Both the position numbers and the translations under genes were made by a program. A stretch of DNA of 50,536 bases, taken from positions 1 to 50,536 of the forward strand of contig SKRR01000024.1 of the NCBI GenBank assembly GCA_007118345.1, written 5' to 3'. Below are positions 1 through 8,865 of this stretch, one piece after another (positions within the stretch are counted from its first letter, which is position 1; every line of letters begins with the position of its first letter). The notes below the pieces were generated by a model. The model worked only from the letters and a program-made list of their open reading frames with translations. It was not told the origin of the DNA and did not search any database. Source of the DNA: Microthrixaceae bacterium. Lineage in GTDB: Bacteria > Actinomycetota > Acidimicrobiia > Acidimicrobiales > Microtrichaceae.

Positions 1-832
1 TCAGGTCCTGGCTGCCGCTCGCCGCCATGGCGAGCAGCTGACCACCTCGGGCGAGCTGCTCGTCGAGTGCGGTGCGCATCACGAGGTTGTTCGCCCGAAC
101 CAGCGCGGGGTCGAGCTTGGCCCGACGACGGTTGGCCGTCTGGGGGACGGACAGGAACGTGCGGGTGGCCGCCTGGAGCACCTGGAGGGCGGGCACGTTG
201 AACGCCTGACGGGTCGTGACCATCCGGGAGACCAGCACGTTGCAGCGACGAGCGAGCTCGTCGACCTCGAGGCGCTCGTCGAGCACCCCGTACCTGCGCT
301 GGTCGCGAAGCATCGCCGACATCAGCCCCGCCAACACCAGTGCGATGTCGATCACCTGCCCGTGGTTGGTCACGAGCGCGACGTTCGCCCCCTCGTGCAC
401 GAGCAGGAGCTCGAGTGCGTCGAGGAGGTCCGAACGAGCGGGATCTGAGAACGCTGCAGCCAACACGCGATCGAACTCGGGACACGCCGCACGTGCGTAC
501 AGCTCGATCGTCTCGACGGTCGAGGGGTCGGGTTCGACCACGACGCAGGCGGGGTCGTGGAAGGGCAACGCCGGGGTGTACGGCAGCTCCTGGAGCACCG
601 AGGAGTGCGAGGAGCGAACCAGCCCGGTGAGCATCCGGTAGTAGGCCGCAGGGTCCACCGAACCGAGCAGCTCCTCGGCCTGCTCGAGCGTGGTCGCGTC
701 GCCGCTCGGTGCGCCGGCGGCGGACTCCGACGAAACGTCGTCCGCCTCGACCGTTCCCTCGGCTGCGTCATGGACGAGGTGCAGGATCGGTGCAGCATCC
801 CCGTCGTTGGTCCGGTCACCTGGTGTGCTCAT
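1..832 (-). CDS. Acyltransferase-like protein, C-terminus cut by window edge
   Basis: The frame reads from an ATG at 832, preceded by GGAG 5 nt upstream, through at least 277 codons and off the left edge without a stop. I do not recognise the family with certainty. About residues 135-165 hold the segment LVTNHGQVIDIALVLAGL, and NHGQVID fits the NHX4D box of PlsB/PlsC-type glycerolipid acyltransferases, in which His and Asp form the catalytic dyad. The first 45 residues are acidic, low-complexity and probably disordered. No signal peptide or clear membrane segment is visible. The gene follows rel in the same direction, 92 nt downstream. An acyltransferase role is inference from one motif; a family of unknown function with a chance match is possible. 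Confidence 0.5.
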   Translation of the reverse strand, partial: MSTPGDRTNDGDAAPILHLVHDAAEGTVEADDVSSESAAGAPSGDATTLEQAEELLGSVDPAAYYRMLTGLVRSSHSSVLQELPYTPALPFHDPACVVVEPDPSTVETIELYARAACPEFDRVLAAAFSDPARSDLLDALELLLVHEGANVALVTNHGQVIDIALVLAGLMSAMLRDQRRYGVLDERLEVDELARRCNVLVSRMVTTRQAFNVPALQVLQAATRTFLSVPQTANRRRAKLDPALVRANNLVMRTALDEQLARGGQLLAMAASGSQDL

Positions 833-924
833 GGTGTTGCTCCGACCTGCGAACCGGGCATTCGGTTACGCGAGCGTGGTTCAGCGTATCCCCGTGACGT
901 CCCCGCCCGATGCCGCGAGCCCGT

Positions 925-3150
925 TCAGGCGGAGGATCCGTCGGGCGCCCCACCGGGCACGACACGATAGGCGTCGTAGACGCTGTCGATCGTCCGGAGC
1001 CGGTTCAACAGCGTGTCGAGGTGCGAGGGGTCGCCGAGCTCGAACTCGAACCGCATCTTCGACACGCGGTCATCACCGCAGTGGCTCTGGGAGCTGAGGA
1101 TGTTCACGTGGTGGTCCGACATGGTGGCGGTGACGTCCTGCAGCAGCCGTGGCCGGTCGAGTGCCTTGATCTCGACGAGCGCCACGAAGTGGCCCTCGGA
1201 CTCGCTGTCCCAGTCGACGTCGATGATGCGCTCGGCCTGACCCTCGGCCAGCGAGGAGGCGTTCGCACAGTCGCTCCGATGCACCGAGACACCACGCCCC
1301 CTGGTGATGAACCCGATGATGTCGTCGCCTGGCACCGGGGTGCAGCAGCGGGCCATCCGCACGAGGAGGTCGTCGTAGCCCTCCACGTGGACACCAGCGG
1401 GGCGCCCGCGACGCCGGGCGGTCGTCCGACTCGACGTCGACACGATCTCTTCCCGCTCGCCCTCGGCGGTGCGCACGAGGCCCGCCACCCGGTTCGCCAC
1501 CGACTCGGGGTTGAGGTGATGCTCGCCGATCGCGGTGTACATGGCGTCGACGCCGGCGTACTTGAGTTGCGCCGCGACCTCGTCGATCGCCTTCCCCGAC
1601 AGGATCCGCTGCACGGGCAACGCTTCGCGCCGCATCGCCTTGACCAGTGCGTCACGCCCGCTGTCGAGCGCGTCCTCGCGCCGCTCACGGGAGAACCACT
1701 GCTTGATCCGACTCGCGGCGGAACGGGTCTGGACGAACTTGAGCCAGTCCCGACTGGGACCCGCACCCGCCACCTTCGAGGTGAAGATCTCGACCGTGTC
1801 GCCCGACGCCAGCTTGGTGTCGAGCGGCACGAGGCGCCCGGCGACCCGGGCGCCGATGCAGCGGTGACCGACCTCGGTGTGGATCGAGTAGGCGAAGTCC
1901 ACGGGCGTCGCTCCGGCGGGCAGCGTCACCACGTCGCCCTTCGGGGTGAAGACAAAGACCTCGTCCTGATCGAGGTCGATCTTCAAATTGGCCATGAACT
2001 CGCCCGGGTCGGTCATCTCCTGTTGCCAGTCGACGATCCGGCTCAGCCAGGCGACGTCCTCGGAATGGCCCTTCTTGTAGTTGAAGTGCGCCGCCACCCC
2101 CCACTCGGCGCGGTTGTGCATCTCGGCGGTGCGGATCTGCACCTCGATGGGCTTGCCCTCCGGCCCGATCACCGTGGTGTGCAACGACTGGTACAGGTTG
2201 AACTTGGGCATCGCGATGTAGTCCTTGAACCGTCCGGGGACGGGGGTCCACAACGCATGGATCGAGCCGAGCGCGGCGTAGCAGTCCTTCGAGCTCTCCA
2301 CGATCAGGCGAACGCCGACCAGGTCGAAGATGTCCTCGAAGGCCTTCCCTCGCACGACCATCTTCTCGTAGATGGAGTACAGGTGCTTGGGTCGTCCGGT
2401 GATCTCGGCGCGGATGTTCACCTCGGCGAGACGGTCACCGATCTCCTCGACCACGGTGTCGACGTACGCGTCGCGCTCGGGCGTGCGCAACGAGACCATG
2501 TGGTCGATCTCGGCGTAGCGCTTGGGGTGCAGCGCCGCGAAGCAGAGGTCCTCGAGCTGCTGCTTGATCTCCTGCATGCCGAGGCGGTGGGCCAACGGCG
2601 CGTAGATGTCGAGGGTCTCCTGCGCGGTGCGTTCCTGCTTCCACGCGGGCAACGCGGCGATCGTGCGCATGTTGTGCAGCCGATCCGCCAGCTTGATGAC
2701 CAGCACCCGGAGGTCCTTGGCCATGGCCACGAGCATCTTGCGCATCGTGGCGGCCTGCTGCGCCTCCTTGGACTCGAAGTGGATGCGCTCGAGCTTGGTG
2801 ACACCGTCGACGATCGCGGTCACCTCGCCGCCGAACCGCTCGTCGATCTCCTCGAGGGTGAGCACGGTGTCCTCGACGGCGTCGTGCAGCAGCGCCGCCG
2901 AGATGGTGACGTCGTCCATCCCGTAGCGCGCCACGATGCCGGCGACGGCGAGCGGATGGGTGATGTACGGCTCACCGGACCGTCGGAGCTGGCCCTTGTG
3001 GGCACCAGCAGCCAGCCGGTACGACTCGGTGATCGTGTTGGTGGACCGCTTCGGGTGGAACTTCCCGAACTGGCCGATGATCTCCTGGACCTCCATGGCG
3101 GGCGGCTGGCTGTGCCGCCGCCACGGCAGGACGCGCGTCACGGTCGCCAT
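925..3150 (-). CDS. rel: Bifunctional (p)ppGpp synthetase/hydrolase Rel
   Basis: RSH-family enzyme (741 aa, normal full length) that makes (p)ppGpp from GTP/GDP and ATP and also degrades it, driving the stringent response. The HD hydrolase domain (about 50-200) keeps HDAVEDT and the RLHNMRT helix, so hydrolysis should be active. The synthetase domain (about 240-360) has the G-loop segment YQSLHTTV and the RFKD motif, the form associated with bifunctional enzymes, not the EXDD form of synthetase-only RelA. A TGS domain (about 400-460), a Cys-rich zinc-finger segment (ARCCTPVPGD) and a C-terminal ACT domain follow. The start at 3150 has a GAGGTG ribosome-binding site 5 nt upstream. A candidate -10 hexamer TAGCGT lies at 3205-3210, giving a leader of roughly 50 nt. 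The gene follows secD-secF as in mycobacteria, but no apt lies between them. Confidence 0.97.
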   Translation of the reverse strand: MATVTRVLPWRRHSQPPAMEVQEIIGQFGKFHPKRSTNTITESYRLAAGAHKGQLRRSGEPYITHPLAVAGIVARYGMDDVTISAALLHDAVEDTVLTLEEIDERFGGEVTAIVDGVTKLERIHFESKEAQQAATMRKMLVAMAKDLRVLVIKLADRLHNMRTIAALPAWKQERTAQETLDIYAPLAHRLGMQEIKQQLEDLCFAALHPKRYAEIDHMVSLRTPERDAYVDTVVEEIGDRLAEVNIRAEITGRPKHLYSIYEKMVVRGKAFEDIFDLVGVRLIVESSKDCYAALGSIHALWTPVPGRFKDYIAMPKFNLYQSLHTTVIGPEGKPIEVQIRTAEMHNRAEWGVAAHFNYKKGHSEDVAWLSRIVDWQQEMTDPGEFMANLKIDLDQDEVFVFTPKGDVVTLPAGATPVDFAYSIHTEVGHRCIGARVAGRLVPLDTKLASGDTVEIFTSKVAGAGPSRDWLKFVQTRSAASRIKQWFSRERREDALDSGRDALVKAMRREALPVQRILSGKAIDEVAAQLKYAGVDAMYTAIGEHHLNPESVANRVAGLVRTAEGEREEIVSTSSRTTARRRGRPAGVHVEGYDDLLVRMARCCTPVPGDDIIGFITRGRGVSVHRSDCANASSLAEGQAERIIDVDWDSESEGHFVALVEIKALDRPRLLQDVTATMSDHHVNILSSQSHCGDDRVSKMRFEFELGDPSHLDTLLNRLRTIDSVYDAYRVVPGGAPDGSSA

Positions 3151-3257
3151 GCCGTCACCTCACAGGGGCTGACTCGACGATCGCGACCGGACATCACCGT
3201 GCCAACGCTAGCCACCCGCCGGGGATTCCCATCTGCACCGGGGAGGCCGATCTGGTG

Positions 3258-4406
3258 TCAGCGCTTCGGGCGCCGCTTGCGGGGCCGCGGTGGGTGCCCG
3301 CCCACGGTGGTGCTCAACGGTGGGGCTTCGCCGACCTTGGTGGCGTCGCCCTCGGACGGCCGGACCCTCGACGCCATCGCAGCGGTCGTCGCACCCGGTG
3401 CCGCGGTGTTGGAGCGCTCGACCCAGCTGGTGTCCGACACGTCGACGCCGCGCTGGGTGAGCCGCTCGCGCACCTCGACCCACCGGGGCTCACGCTCCTT
3501 GAGCAGCACCACGATCGGTGCCGCCACGAACATCGACGAGTAGACGCCGAGTAGCAGACCGACGATCAGCGCCACCGAGAAGTCCCGCAGCAGCGGCTGG
3601 TCCAGCAGGAGCCCACCCACGACGAGCATCGAGAGGATGGGCAGGATGGTGGTGATCGACGTGTTCACGCAGCGCATCAGCGTCAGGTTGAGCGTGCGAC
3701 GCATGATCATGCTGTAGGTGTAATGACCGGACTTGCCGTACCGCTGCACGCCGTCCTGCAACCGGTCGAACACGACCACGGTGTCATAGAGCGAGTAGCC
3801 CAGGATCGTGAGGAAGGCGATGACCGTCGCCGGGGTCACCTCGATCTGGAAGATGGCGTAGAAACCGACGGTGAGCACGAGGTCGTGCACCACGGCCACC
3901 AGCGCGGCCAGCGCCATCTTCGGCTCCAGCCGCCAGGCGAGGTAGATCCCGATCAGCACGATGAACCACACCAGCGACTGCAGCGCCTGGCGTGTGATGT
4001 CGGCACCCCACGAGGGACCGATGGTGGTCACGTCGACGTCACCCGGTTCCAGCCCGGCTGCTGCTGCGAGCGCCTCACCGACCTGCGCGCCCAGGTCGAT
4101 GTCGTCGACCTGGCCCGAGATCCGCAGGATGCGGTCACCGTCGGCGGTGGTCGCCTCCTGGAAACGCGCGCCCTCGGCCGACTCGAAGTCGGCGAGCACC
4201 TCCTCGGCGTCGGTCCGTTCGAAGTCCTGTGATGGAACCGTCCACGACGACCCGCCCTCGAAGTCGATGCTCAACTCGAGTCCCTGGGTGAACAGCGCGA
4301 TGCCGGACACGACGACGAGCGCCATCGACACGACCAGGGTCCGCTTCGACCAGGTGGGGAAGTCGACGTCGTTCTTGTTGCGATATGCCCGCGAGAACCC
4401 GCTCAT
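3258..4406 (-). CDS. secF: Protein translocase subunit SecF
   Basis: Membrane subunit of the SecDF complex, which uses the proton-motive force to pull secreted proteins through SecYEG. The 382-aa protein has a first membrane helix at about 23-43 (VVSMALVVVSGIALF), the conserved FEGGSSW-type periplasmic start, and a C-terminal block of five helices with the RND-family signature LTILGYSLYDTVVVFDRL (about 195-212). The last 45 residues are a basic, proline-rich cytoplasmic tail, common in actinobacterial SecF. The ATG overlaps the secD stop by 4 nt (ATGA), so SecD and SecF should be made in step. Confidence 0.97.
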   Translation of the reverse strand: MSGFSRAYRNKNDVDFPTWSKRTLVVSMALVVVSGIALFTQGLELSIDFEGGSSWTVPSQDFERTDAEEVLADFESAEGARFQEATTADGDRILRISGQVDDIDLGAQVGEALAAAAGLEPGDVDVTTIGPSWGADITRQALQSLVWFIVLIGIYLAWRLEPKMALAALVAVVHDLVLTVGFYAIFQIEVTPATVIAFLTILGYSLYDTVVVFDRLQDGVQRYGKSGHYTYSMIMRRTLNLTLMRCVNTSITTILPILSMLVVGGLLLDQPLLRDFSVALIVGLLLGVYSSMFVAAPIVVLLKEREPRWVEVRERLTQRGVDVSDTSWVERSNTAAPGATTAAMASRVRPSEGDATKVGEAPPLSTTVGGHPPRPRKRRPKR

Positions 4407-6235
4407 GACGTCGCTCCCGTCTTCGCCGTGGTCGCGGTGACCGGATCGTTCGCACGGTCGTCGAGTGGGATGCCGAGACGACGCGGGTGCAGGCCGTTGC
4501 GCGAACGACCGATGACCGCCGTCGCCGGGTAGACGAACACGTAGGTGGCCAGGAGGTTCAACAAGGTCATCGCACCCAGGTAGAACGCGAAGCCGCGCAC
4601 CGGGCCGACCGCCAACCAGTAGAGGACACCGGCGCCGATGAGCGACGAGATGTTCGCCTTGATGATCGTGGCGTAGGCGACGTCGAAGGAGCGGTCCACC
4701 CCGGCGCGCACCGTCGATCCGTTCAGGACGCGTTCCTTGAGACTCTCGAAGTAGACGATGGCCGAGTCGGCGGTCACACCGACCGACACCACGATGCCGA
4801 CCACGCCGGCGAGCGTCACGGTCGCCCCGAGCCAGCTCATGATCACCCAGAGGAACGAGGCCGAGACCGCGAGGCTCCCGGCAGCGACTAGTGCCAGCAG
4901 GCGGTAGTAGCCGAACAGGTAGAGCGACGCGAGCCCCAGACCGATCAGCCCCGAGATGATGCCGGCACGCAGCGCGCCCGCGCCGAGGGTCGCCGACACG
5001 GTCTCGGCCTGCTGGGCCTCCAGCGCGATCGGCAGGGCGCCGTAGCGGAGGGCGACGGCCAACGCGTCGGCTGACTCCCGATCGAACGCGCCGCTGATCT
5101 GGACCTGGTCGCGCGTGAAGCTGTCGACGTTGATCGAGGGTGCCGAGATGACCTCGCCGTCGAGCACGATGCCGAGCAGTCCCCGACCGGTGTCACTGAG
5201 CGCCGGACAGGTCTCGGCGCCCGAGAAGCACTGCAAGGAGATCGCGTTGAAGGCGTCGATCCCGTCAGGACCCGGGCGGAAGATCGGGTTGACCGTCCAC
5301 TGACCGAACTCACCAAGCGCAGAGGTGGCACCCTCGAGGGCCTCTCCGGTCAGTGCGCGAGGGCCGAGGCGGTACACCTGGCCGCCTTCGCCCGGAACGA
5401 CGATCTCACTGTCCTCGTCCTGTTCCTCGATGGGAGTCAGCTCGGCGTCGAGCTGCGACTCGAGCTGGAACAGCTCGCCGAAGCGTTCGTCGTCGAGTTC
5501 GATCCCGTACTGGTTGAGCGGGTCGGGCAGCTCGACCGGCTCCTCGCCCGTCACCGGGGCCTCGGTCTCCCCGACGGTGTCGTCAGCCGGGTCGTCCTGG
5601 TTCGGCAGCGCGGCCGACCGGCCACCGCCACCGATGCCGAGTGCTTCCTCGTCCGGATCGCCGTCCGGCGCGGCACCGGCTTCGGGGGCGTCGCCGGCTG
5701 CAGCGGGGTCCTCTCCCTCCGGATCCTCGATTGCCGCTGCCTCCTGGAGCATCTGCTCCTCGTTGAGCACGTCCGCGGCGGTCACGCCTTCGGGCAGCCC
5801 GAGCTCGTCGCGCAGCTCGGCGATGCGCGCCTCGGCCTCCTCGCGGGCCGCACCCGACAGTGTCGGCGGCAGCATCTGCAGCACCGGGCGGAACTCGAGC
5901 TGTGCGGTCCGGCCGACGAGCTCGAGCACCTCCTGCTGGTCACGCGCACCGGGGAGCTGCACGGTGATCGTCGATCCCTGGCGGGAGACTTCGGGCTCGG
6001 CGACACCCACAGCGTCGACGCGCCGACGGATGATCTCGATCGCCTGGTCGAGCTGGTCGTCGGTCACGTCGTCGGTGACCTCGCCAGCGTCGTCCACAGG
6101 CTGCAGGTTGACGCTGATTCCGCCTTGGAGGTCCAGCCCGAGCTGGGGTTCCTCACCGAACACGATCGTGACGACGAGCAGGGTCAGGACGACCACGGTC
6201 GTCCCGATCAGCGTCCGCGCCGGATTCTTTCGCAT
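4403..6235 (-). CDS. secD: Protein translocase subunit SecD with acidic insert
   Basis: SecD works with SecF and YajC on the outer face of the membrane during late protein translocation. The 610-aa protein starts with a membrane helix (about 8-28), followed by LGLDLQGG, the classic SecD motif. The P1 periplasmic domain carries a long acidic, Ala/Gly/Pro-rich insertion at about residues 125-270. The C-terminal half has the P4 head (SINVDSF region) and five helices with GVTADSAIVYFE, the RND-type proton-relay segment. Many SecD proteins without a comparable insert are shorter. It lies 36 nt after yajC and overlaps secF by 4 nt. Confidence 0.96.
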   Translation of the reverse strand: MRKNPARTLIGTTVVVLTLLVVTIVFGEEPQLGLDLQGGISVNLQPVDDAGEVTDDVTDDQLDQAIEIIRRRVDAVGVAEPEVSRQGSTITVQLPGARDQQEVLELVGRTAQLEFRPVLQMLPPTLSGAAREEAEARIAELRDELGLPEGVTAADVLNEEQMLQEAAAIEDPEGEDPAAAGDAPEAGAAPDGDPDEEALGIGGGGRSAALPNQDDPADDTVGETEAPVTGEEPVELPDPLNQYGIELDDERFGELFQLESQLDAELTPIEEQDEDSEIVVPGEGGQVYRLGPRALTGEALEGATSALGEFGQWTVNPIFRPGPDGIDAFNAISLQCFSGAETCPALSDTGRGLLGIVLDGEVISAPSINVDSFTRDQVQISGAFDRESADALAVALRYGALPIALEAQQAETVSATLGAGALRAGIISGLIGLGLASLYLFGYYRLLALVAAGSLAVSASFLWVIMSWLGATVTLAGVVGIVVSVGVTADSAIVYFESLKERVLNGSTVRAGVDRSFDVAYATIIKANISSLIGAGVLYWLAVGPVRGFAFYLGAMTLLNLLATYVFVYPATAVIGRSRNGLHPRRLGIPLDDRANDPVTATTAKTGATS

Positions 6236-6271
6236 CGAACAGGCTCCCCCTGGGTCCCGGGCCGGGTCAGG

Positions 6272-6658
6272 CTACCGGTCGTCGCCGTCGGATCCGTCCT
6301 CGTCGGCGGCCTCGGCGGCGGCCTTGCGAGAACGGCTGGCGGGCTTGGCCGCCGGGTCCGGTTCGGCAGTGTTGCGAGCGATGGCGGATTTGGCGATCCG
6401 GATCACGACGTCGTCGTCCACCTCGAGGTGGTAGAGCTCGTCCTCGGCGTGGGTGATGACACCGACGATGCCACCGTTGGTGACGACCTCGTCGCCCACC
6501 TCGAGCCGCCGCAACATGTCCGCCTGACGCTGACGCGCCTTCCGCTGGGGCACCACGGCCAGATAGAGGATGGCGCCCATGGGAATGAGGATGATCAGCA
6601 GACCGAAGATGCTGCCGCCCTCATCCTGGGCGAGGATCGTTGCGAGTGCGTGGTTCAC
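6272..6658 (-). CDS. yajC: Preprotein translocase subunit YajC
   Basis: Small single-pass membrane protein that associates with SecDF. The 128-aa product has one helix at about 15-38 (IFGLLIILIPMGAILYLAVVPQ), followed by the conserved stretch that ends VGDEVVTNGGIVG, typical of YajC. The C-terminal 35 residues are charged and probably disordered. The start is GTG at 6658. A TAGGAT hexamer ends 9 nt upstream of it and could be the -10 of a yajC-secD-secF promoter. The gene is downstream of queA-tgt, the order seen in many bacteria. Confidence 0.92.
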   Translation of the reverse strand: MNHALATILAQDEGGSIFGLLIILIPMGAILYLAVVPQRKARQRQADMLRRLEVGDEVVTNGGIVGVITHAEDELYHLEVDDDVVIRIAKSAIARNTAEPDPAAKPASRSRKAAAEAADEDGSDGDDR

Positions 6659-6703
6659 AGTCCGACGATCCTACGCCTCGCCGGGCCGGTTCGCGAATCG
6701 GAC

Positions 6704-7822
6704 TCAGCCTGCCCAGGCCGCCGCCGTGGACGCTCTCAGCTCGGACAGGGTCCCTGCGCCGATCGCAGCACGCACCTGCTCGACGAAGCCGAGGATCCAC
6801 GTGAGGTTGTGCACCGTGAACAGGTTCGCCGCGACGGGCTCACGGACCGTGGCGAGGTGCCGGAGGTACCCCCGCGAGCAGCGTCGGCAGGTCGAGCACG
6901 GACACGTCGGGTCGAGCGGCTCGTCGGAGGTCGCGAACTCGGTCCGTTTGATGCTGAGCCGACCCGCATCGGTGAGGATGGTGCCGTGCCGTGCGAGCCG
7001 GGTCGGCAGCACGCAGTCGAACATGTCCACACCGAGTGCGACGGCCTCGATGATCGACACCGGATCGCCCACGCCCATGAGGTAGCGCGGCTGGTCGTCC
7101 GGCAGCTCCTCGATCGCGGCGGCCAACGCGGGCAGCATCACCTCACGGGGCTCACCGACGGACAAGCCGCCCACTGCGTACCCGTCGAAGTCCAGCGCCA
7201 CGGTACGCCGTGCTGATTCCCGGCGGAGATCGCGGTCGTCGCCGCCCTGGACGATCCCGAACAGTGCCTGGTCCGCGCCACGACGATGCGCGACGCGTGC
7301 ACGCTCGGCCCACCGGGCGGTGCGGTCGACCGCAGCGCGTAGCGCCGTCGTCGGCGACGGCAACGGCGAGCACACGTCGAGGACCATCTGGATGTCGGCG
7401 CCGAGCAGTTCCTGGAGCTCGACGGCCGATTCGGGGGTCAGCAGGTGTCGGTCACCGTCGTAGGTCGACCGGAACCGCACGCCCTCCTCGGTCACCTTCG
7501 GCGAGAGGGAGAAGACCTGGTACCCACCCGAGTCGGTCAGGTGGTGTCCGTCCCACCCGGTGAACCGGTGCAGACCTCCCAGCTCGGCCACGGTGCGGGC
7601 ACCCGGGCGCAACATGAGGTGGTACGTGTTGGCCAGCATCACCTCCACACCGGTCCCGGCCGGAGCGGCTAGGCGCGACAGCTCATCGGTGCTGATCGAC
7701 CGCACCGTGCCCCGGGTGCCGACCGGCATGAACAACGGGGTGCGGAGCTCACCACGACCGGTTCGAACCACTCCGGCACGCGCCGAGCCGTCGGTGGCCG
7801 TGACCTCGATGTTCAGCTTCAT
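6704..7822 (-). CDS. tgt: Queuine/preQ1 tRNA-guanine transglycosylase
   Basis: Tgt exchanges guanine-34 of GUN-anticodon tRNAs for a 7-deazaguanine base during queuosine synthesis. The start is ATG at 7822, giving MKLNIEV and 372 aa, the usual size; an open frame continues upstream but belongs to queA's antisense reading. DSGGYQVFSL (about 100-109) carries the catalytic Asp, and DCVLPTRLARHG carries the second, nucleophilic Asp. The zinc site is the C-terminal CPCSTC cluster with a later His. The ATG overlaps the queA stop by 4 nt, so the two modification genes are translationally coupled. Confidence 0.96.
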   Translation of the reverse strand: MKLNIEVTATDGSARAGVVRTGRGELRTPLFMPVGTRGTVRSISTDELSRLAAPAGTGVEVMLANTYHLMLRPGARTVAELGGLHRFTGWDGHHLTDSGGYQVFSLSPKVTEEGVRFRSTYDGDRHLLTPESAVELQELLGADIQMVLDVCSPLPSPTTALRAAVDRTARWAERARVAHRRGADQALFGIVQGGDDRDLRRESARRTVALDFDGYAVGGLSVGEPREVMLPALAAAIEELPDDQPRYLMGVGDPVSIIEAVALGVDMFDCVLPTRLARHGTILTDAGRLSIKRTEFATSDEPLDPTCPCSTCRRCSRGYLRHLATVREPVAANLFTVHNLTWILGFVEQVRAAIGAGTLSELRASTAAAWAG

Positions 7823-8859
7823 CGGTCCGTCCCGGCCCGCTCCAACAGCATCGCGTCCCCGAACGACAGGAAGCGGTACCCGCGCTCGAGCGCTGTCGCG
7901 TACCACGAGCGCCAGACCGGACCGACGAACGCCTCGATCATCGCGAGCAGCGACGAACGGGGAAGGTGGAAGTTCGTCAGCAGGACGTCCACCGCCGAGA
8001 ACTCGAAGCCGGGGGTGATGAACAGCTCGGTTCGACCCACCGGTGCACCCGACGCGGCCGACTCGAGCGCCCTGACCGTCGTGGTACCGACCGCCACGAC
8101 CCGGCCGCCGGCGAGGCGGGTCGAGCGCACCGCCTCGGCAGTCGCTGGCGGCACCTGGTACCACTCCGAATGGATCCGATGGGCCTCGACCAGCTCGGTC
8201 TCGATCGGACGGAACGTGTCGAGGCCGACGACCAGCTCCACGTCGGCCAGCCCCACGCCGCGCTCGGCGAGCCGGTCGATCAGTTCGGTGGTCAGGTGCA
8301 GACCGGCGGTGGGCGCAGCAGCCGATGCCGGGCGGCGGGCGTACACCGTCTGGTACCGCCCGGCGTCGTCGATGCCGCCGGTCACGTACGGCGGCAACGG
8401 CACCTCGCCGACCCGGTCCAGCGCCGCGATCAGCCGCGACCCCTCGACGGTCGAGTGGTCCGACGATCTGGGTCGCACCGCCCTGCGGCCGCCACCCAGC
8501 TCCTCGCCGAACTCCATGGCGAGTTCACCCCCCGCCGCTTCGACCACGTCACCGTGGCGCAGCTTGCGCGACGGCCGGCACAACGCCGACCACCAGCCAT
8601 CGCCGACAGGCTCCAGCAGCAGCACCTCGGCCGCTCCCCCACCCGACCTGCGGAGGCGCACACGTGCCGGCAGCACCCGGGTGTCGTTCACGACCAGCAG
8701 ATCACCGGGTGCGAGCAGCTCCGGGAGGTCACGGACCGTCCGGTCGAGCGGCGCGCCGAGAGGACGAGGCACGAGCAGCCGCGCAGCGTCGCGCGGTGTC
8801 GCCGGCGCCTGTGCGATGGCGGCCTCCGGGAGGTCGTAGTCGAGCTCGTCGGTGCGCAC
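7819..8859 (-). CDS. queA: S-adenosylmethionine:tRNA ribosyltransferase-isomerase
   Basis: QueA transfers and isomerises the ribosyl part of SAM onto preQ1-34 tRNA to form epoxyqueuosine, the step after Tgt. The 346-aa length is normal. Family features are the N-terminal DYDLPEAAIAQ.P, the NDTRVLPARV segment (about 55-65), TAGLHLT and the C-terminal NFHLPRSSLLAMIEAF. The start is GTG at 8859, only 6 nt after the acyl-CoA dehydrogenase stop, so it is probably co-transcribed with that gene although the functions differ. It ends in a 4-nt overlap with tgt. Confidence 0.96.
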   Translation of the reverse strand: MRTDELDYDLPEAAIAQAPATPRDAARLLVPRPLGAPLDRTVRDLPELLAPGDLLVVNDTRVLPARVRLRRSGGGAAEVLLLEPVGDGWWSALCRPSRKLRHGDVVEAAGGELAMEFGEELGGGRRAVRPRSSDHSTVEGSRLIAALDRVGEVPLPPYVTGGIDDAGRYQTVYARRPASAAAPTAGLHLTTELIDRLAERGVGLADVELVVGLDTFRPIETELVEAHRIHSEWYQVPPATAEAVRSTRLAGGRVVAVGTTTVRALESAASGAPVGRTELFITPGFEFSAVDVLLTNFHLPRSSLLAMIEAFVGPVWRSWYATALERGYRFLSFGDAMLLERAGTDR

Positions 8860-8865
8860 CGGGTC

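Noticed and set aside
910-3543. 877-codon open frame on the plus strand, antisense to rel
   Set aside because: It is low-complexity Arg/Asp/Val/Gly-rich translation with no domain, and the opposite strand encodes an intact Rel. High-GC codon bias leaves long antisense frames open.
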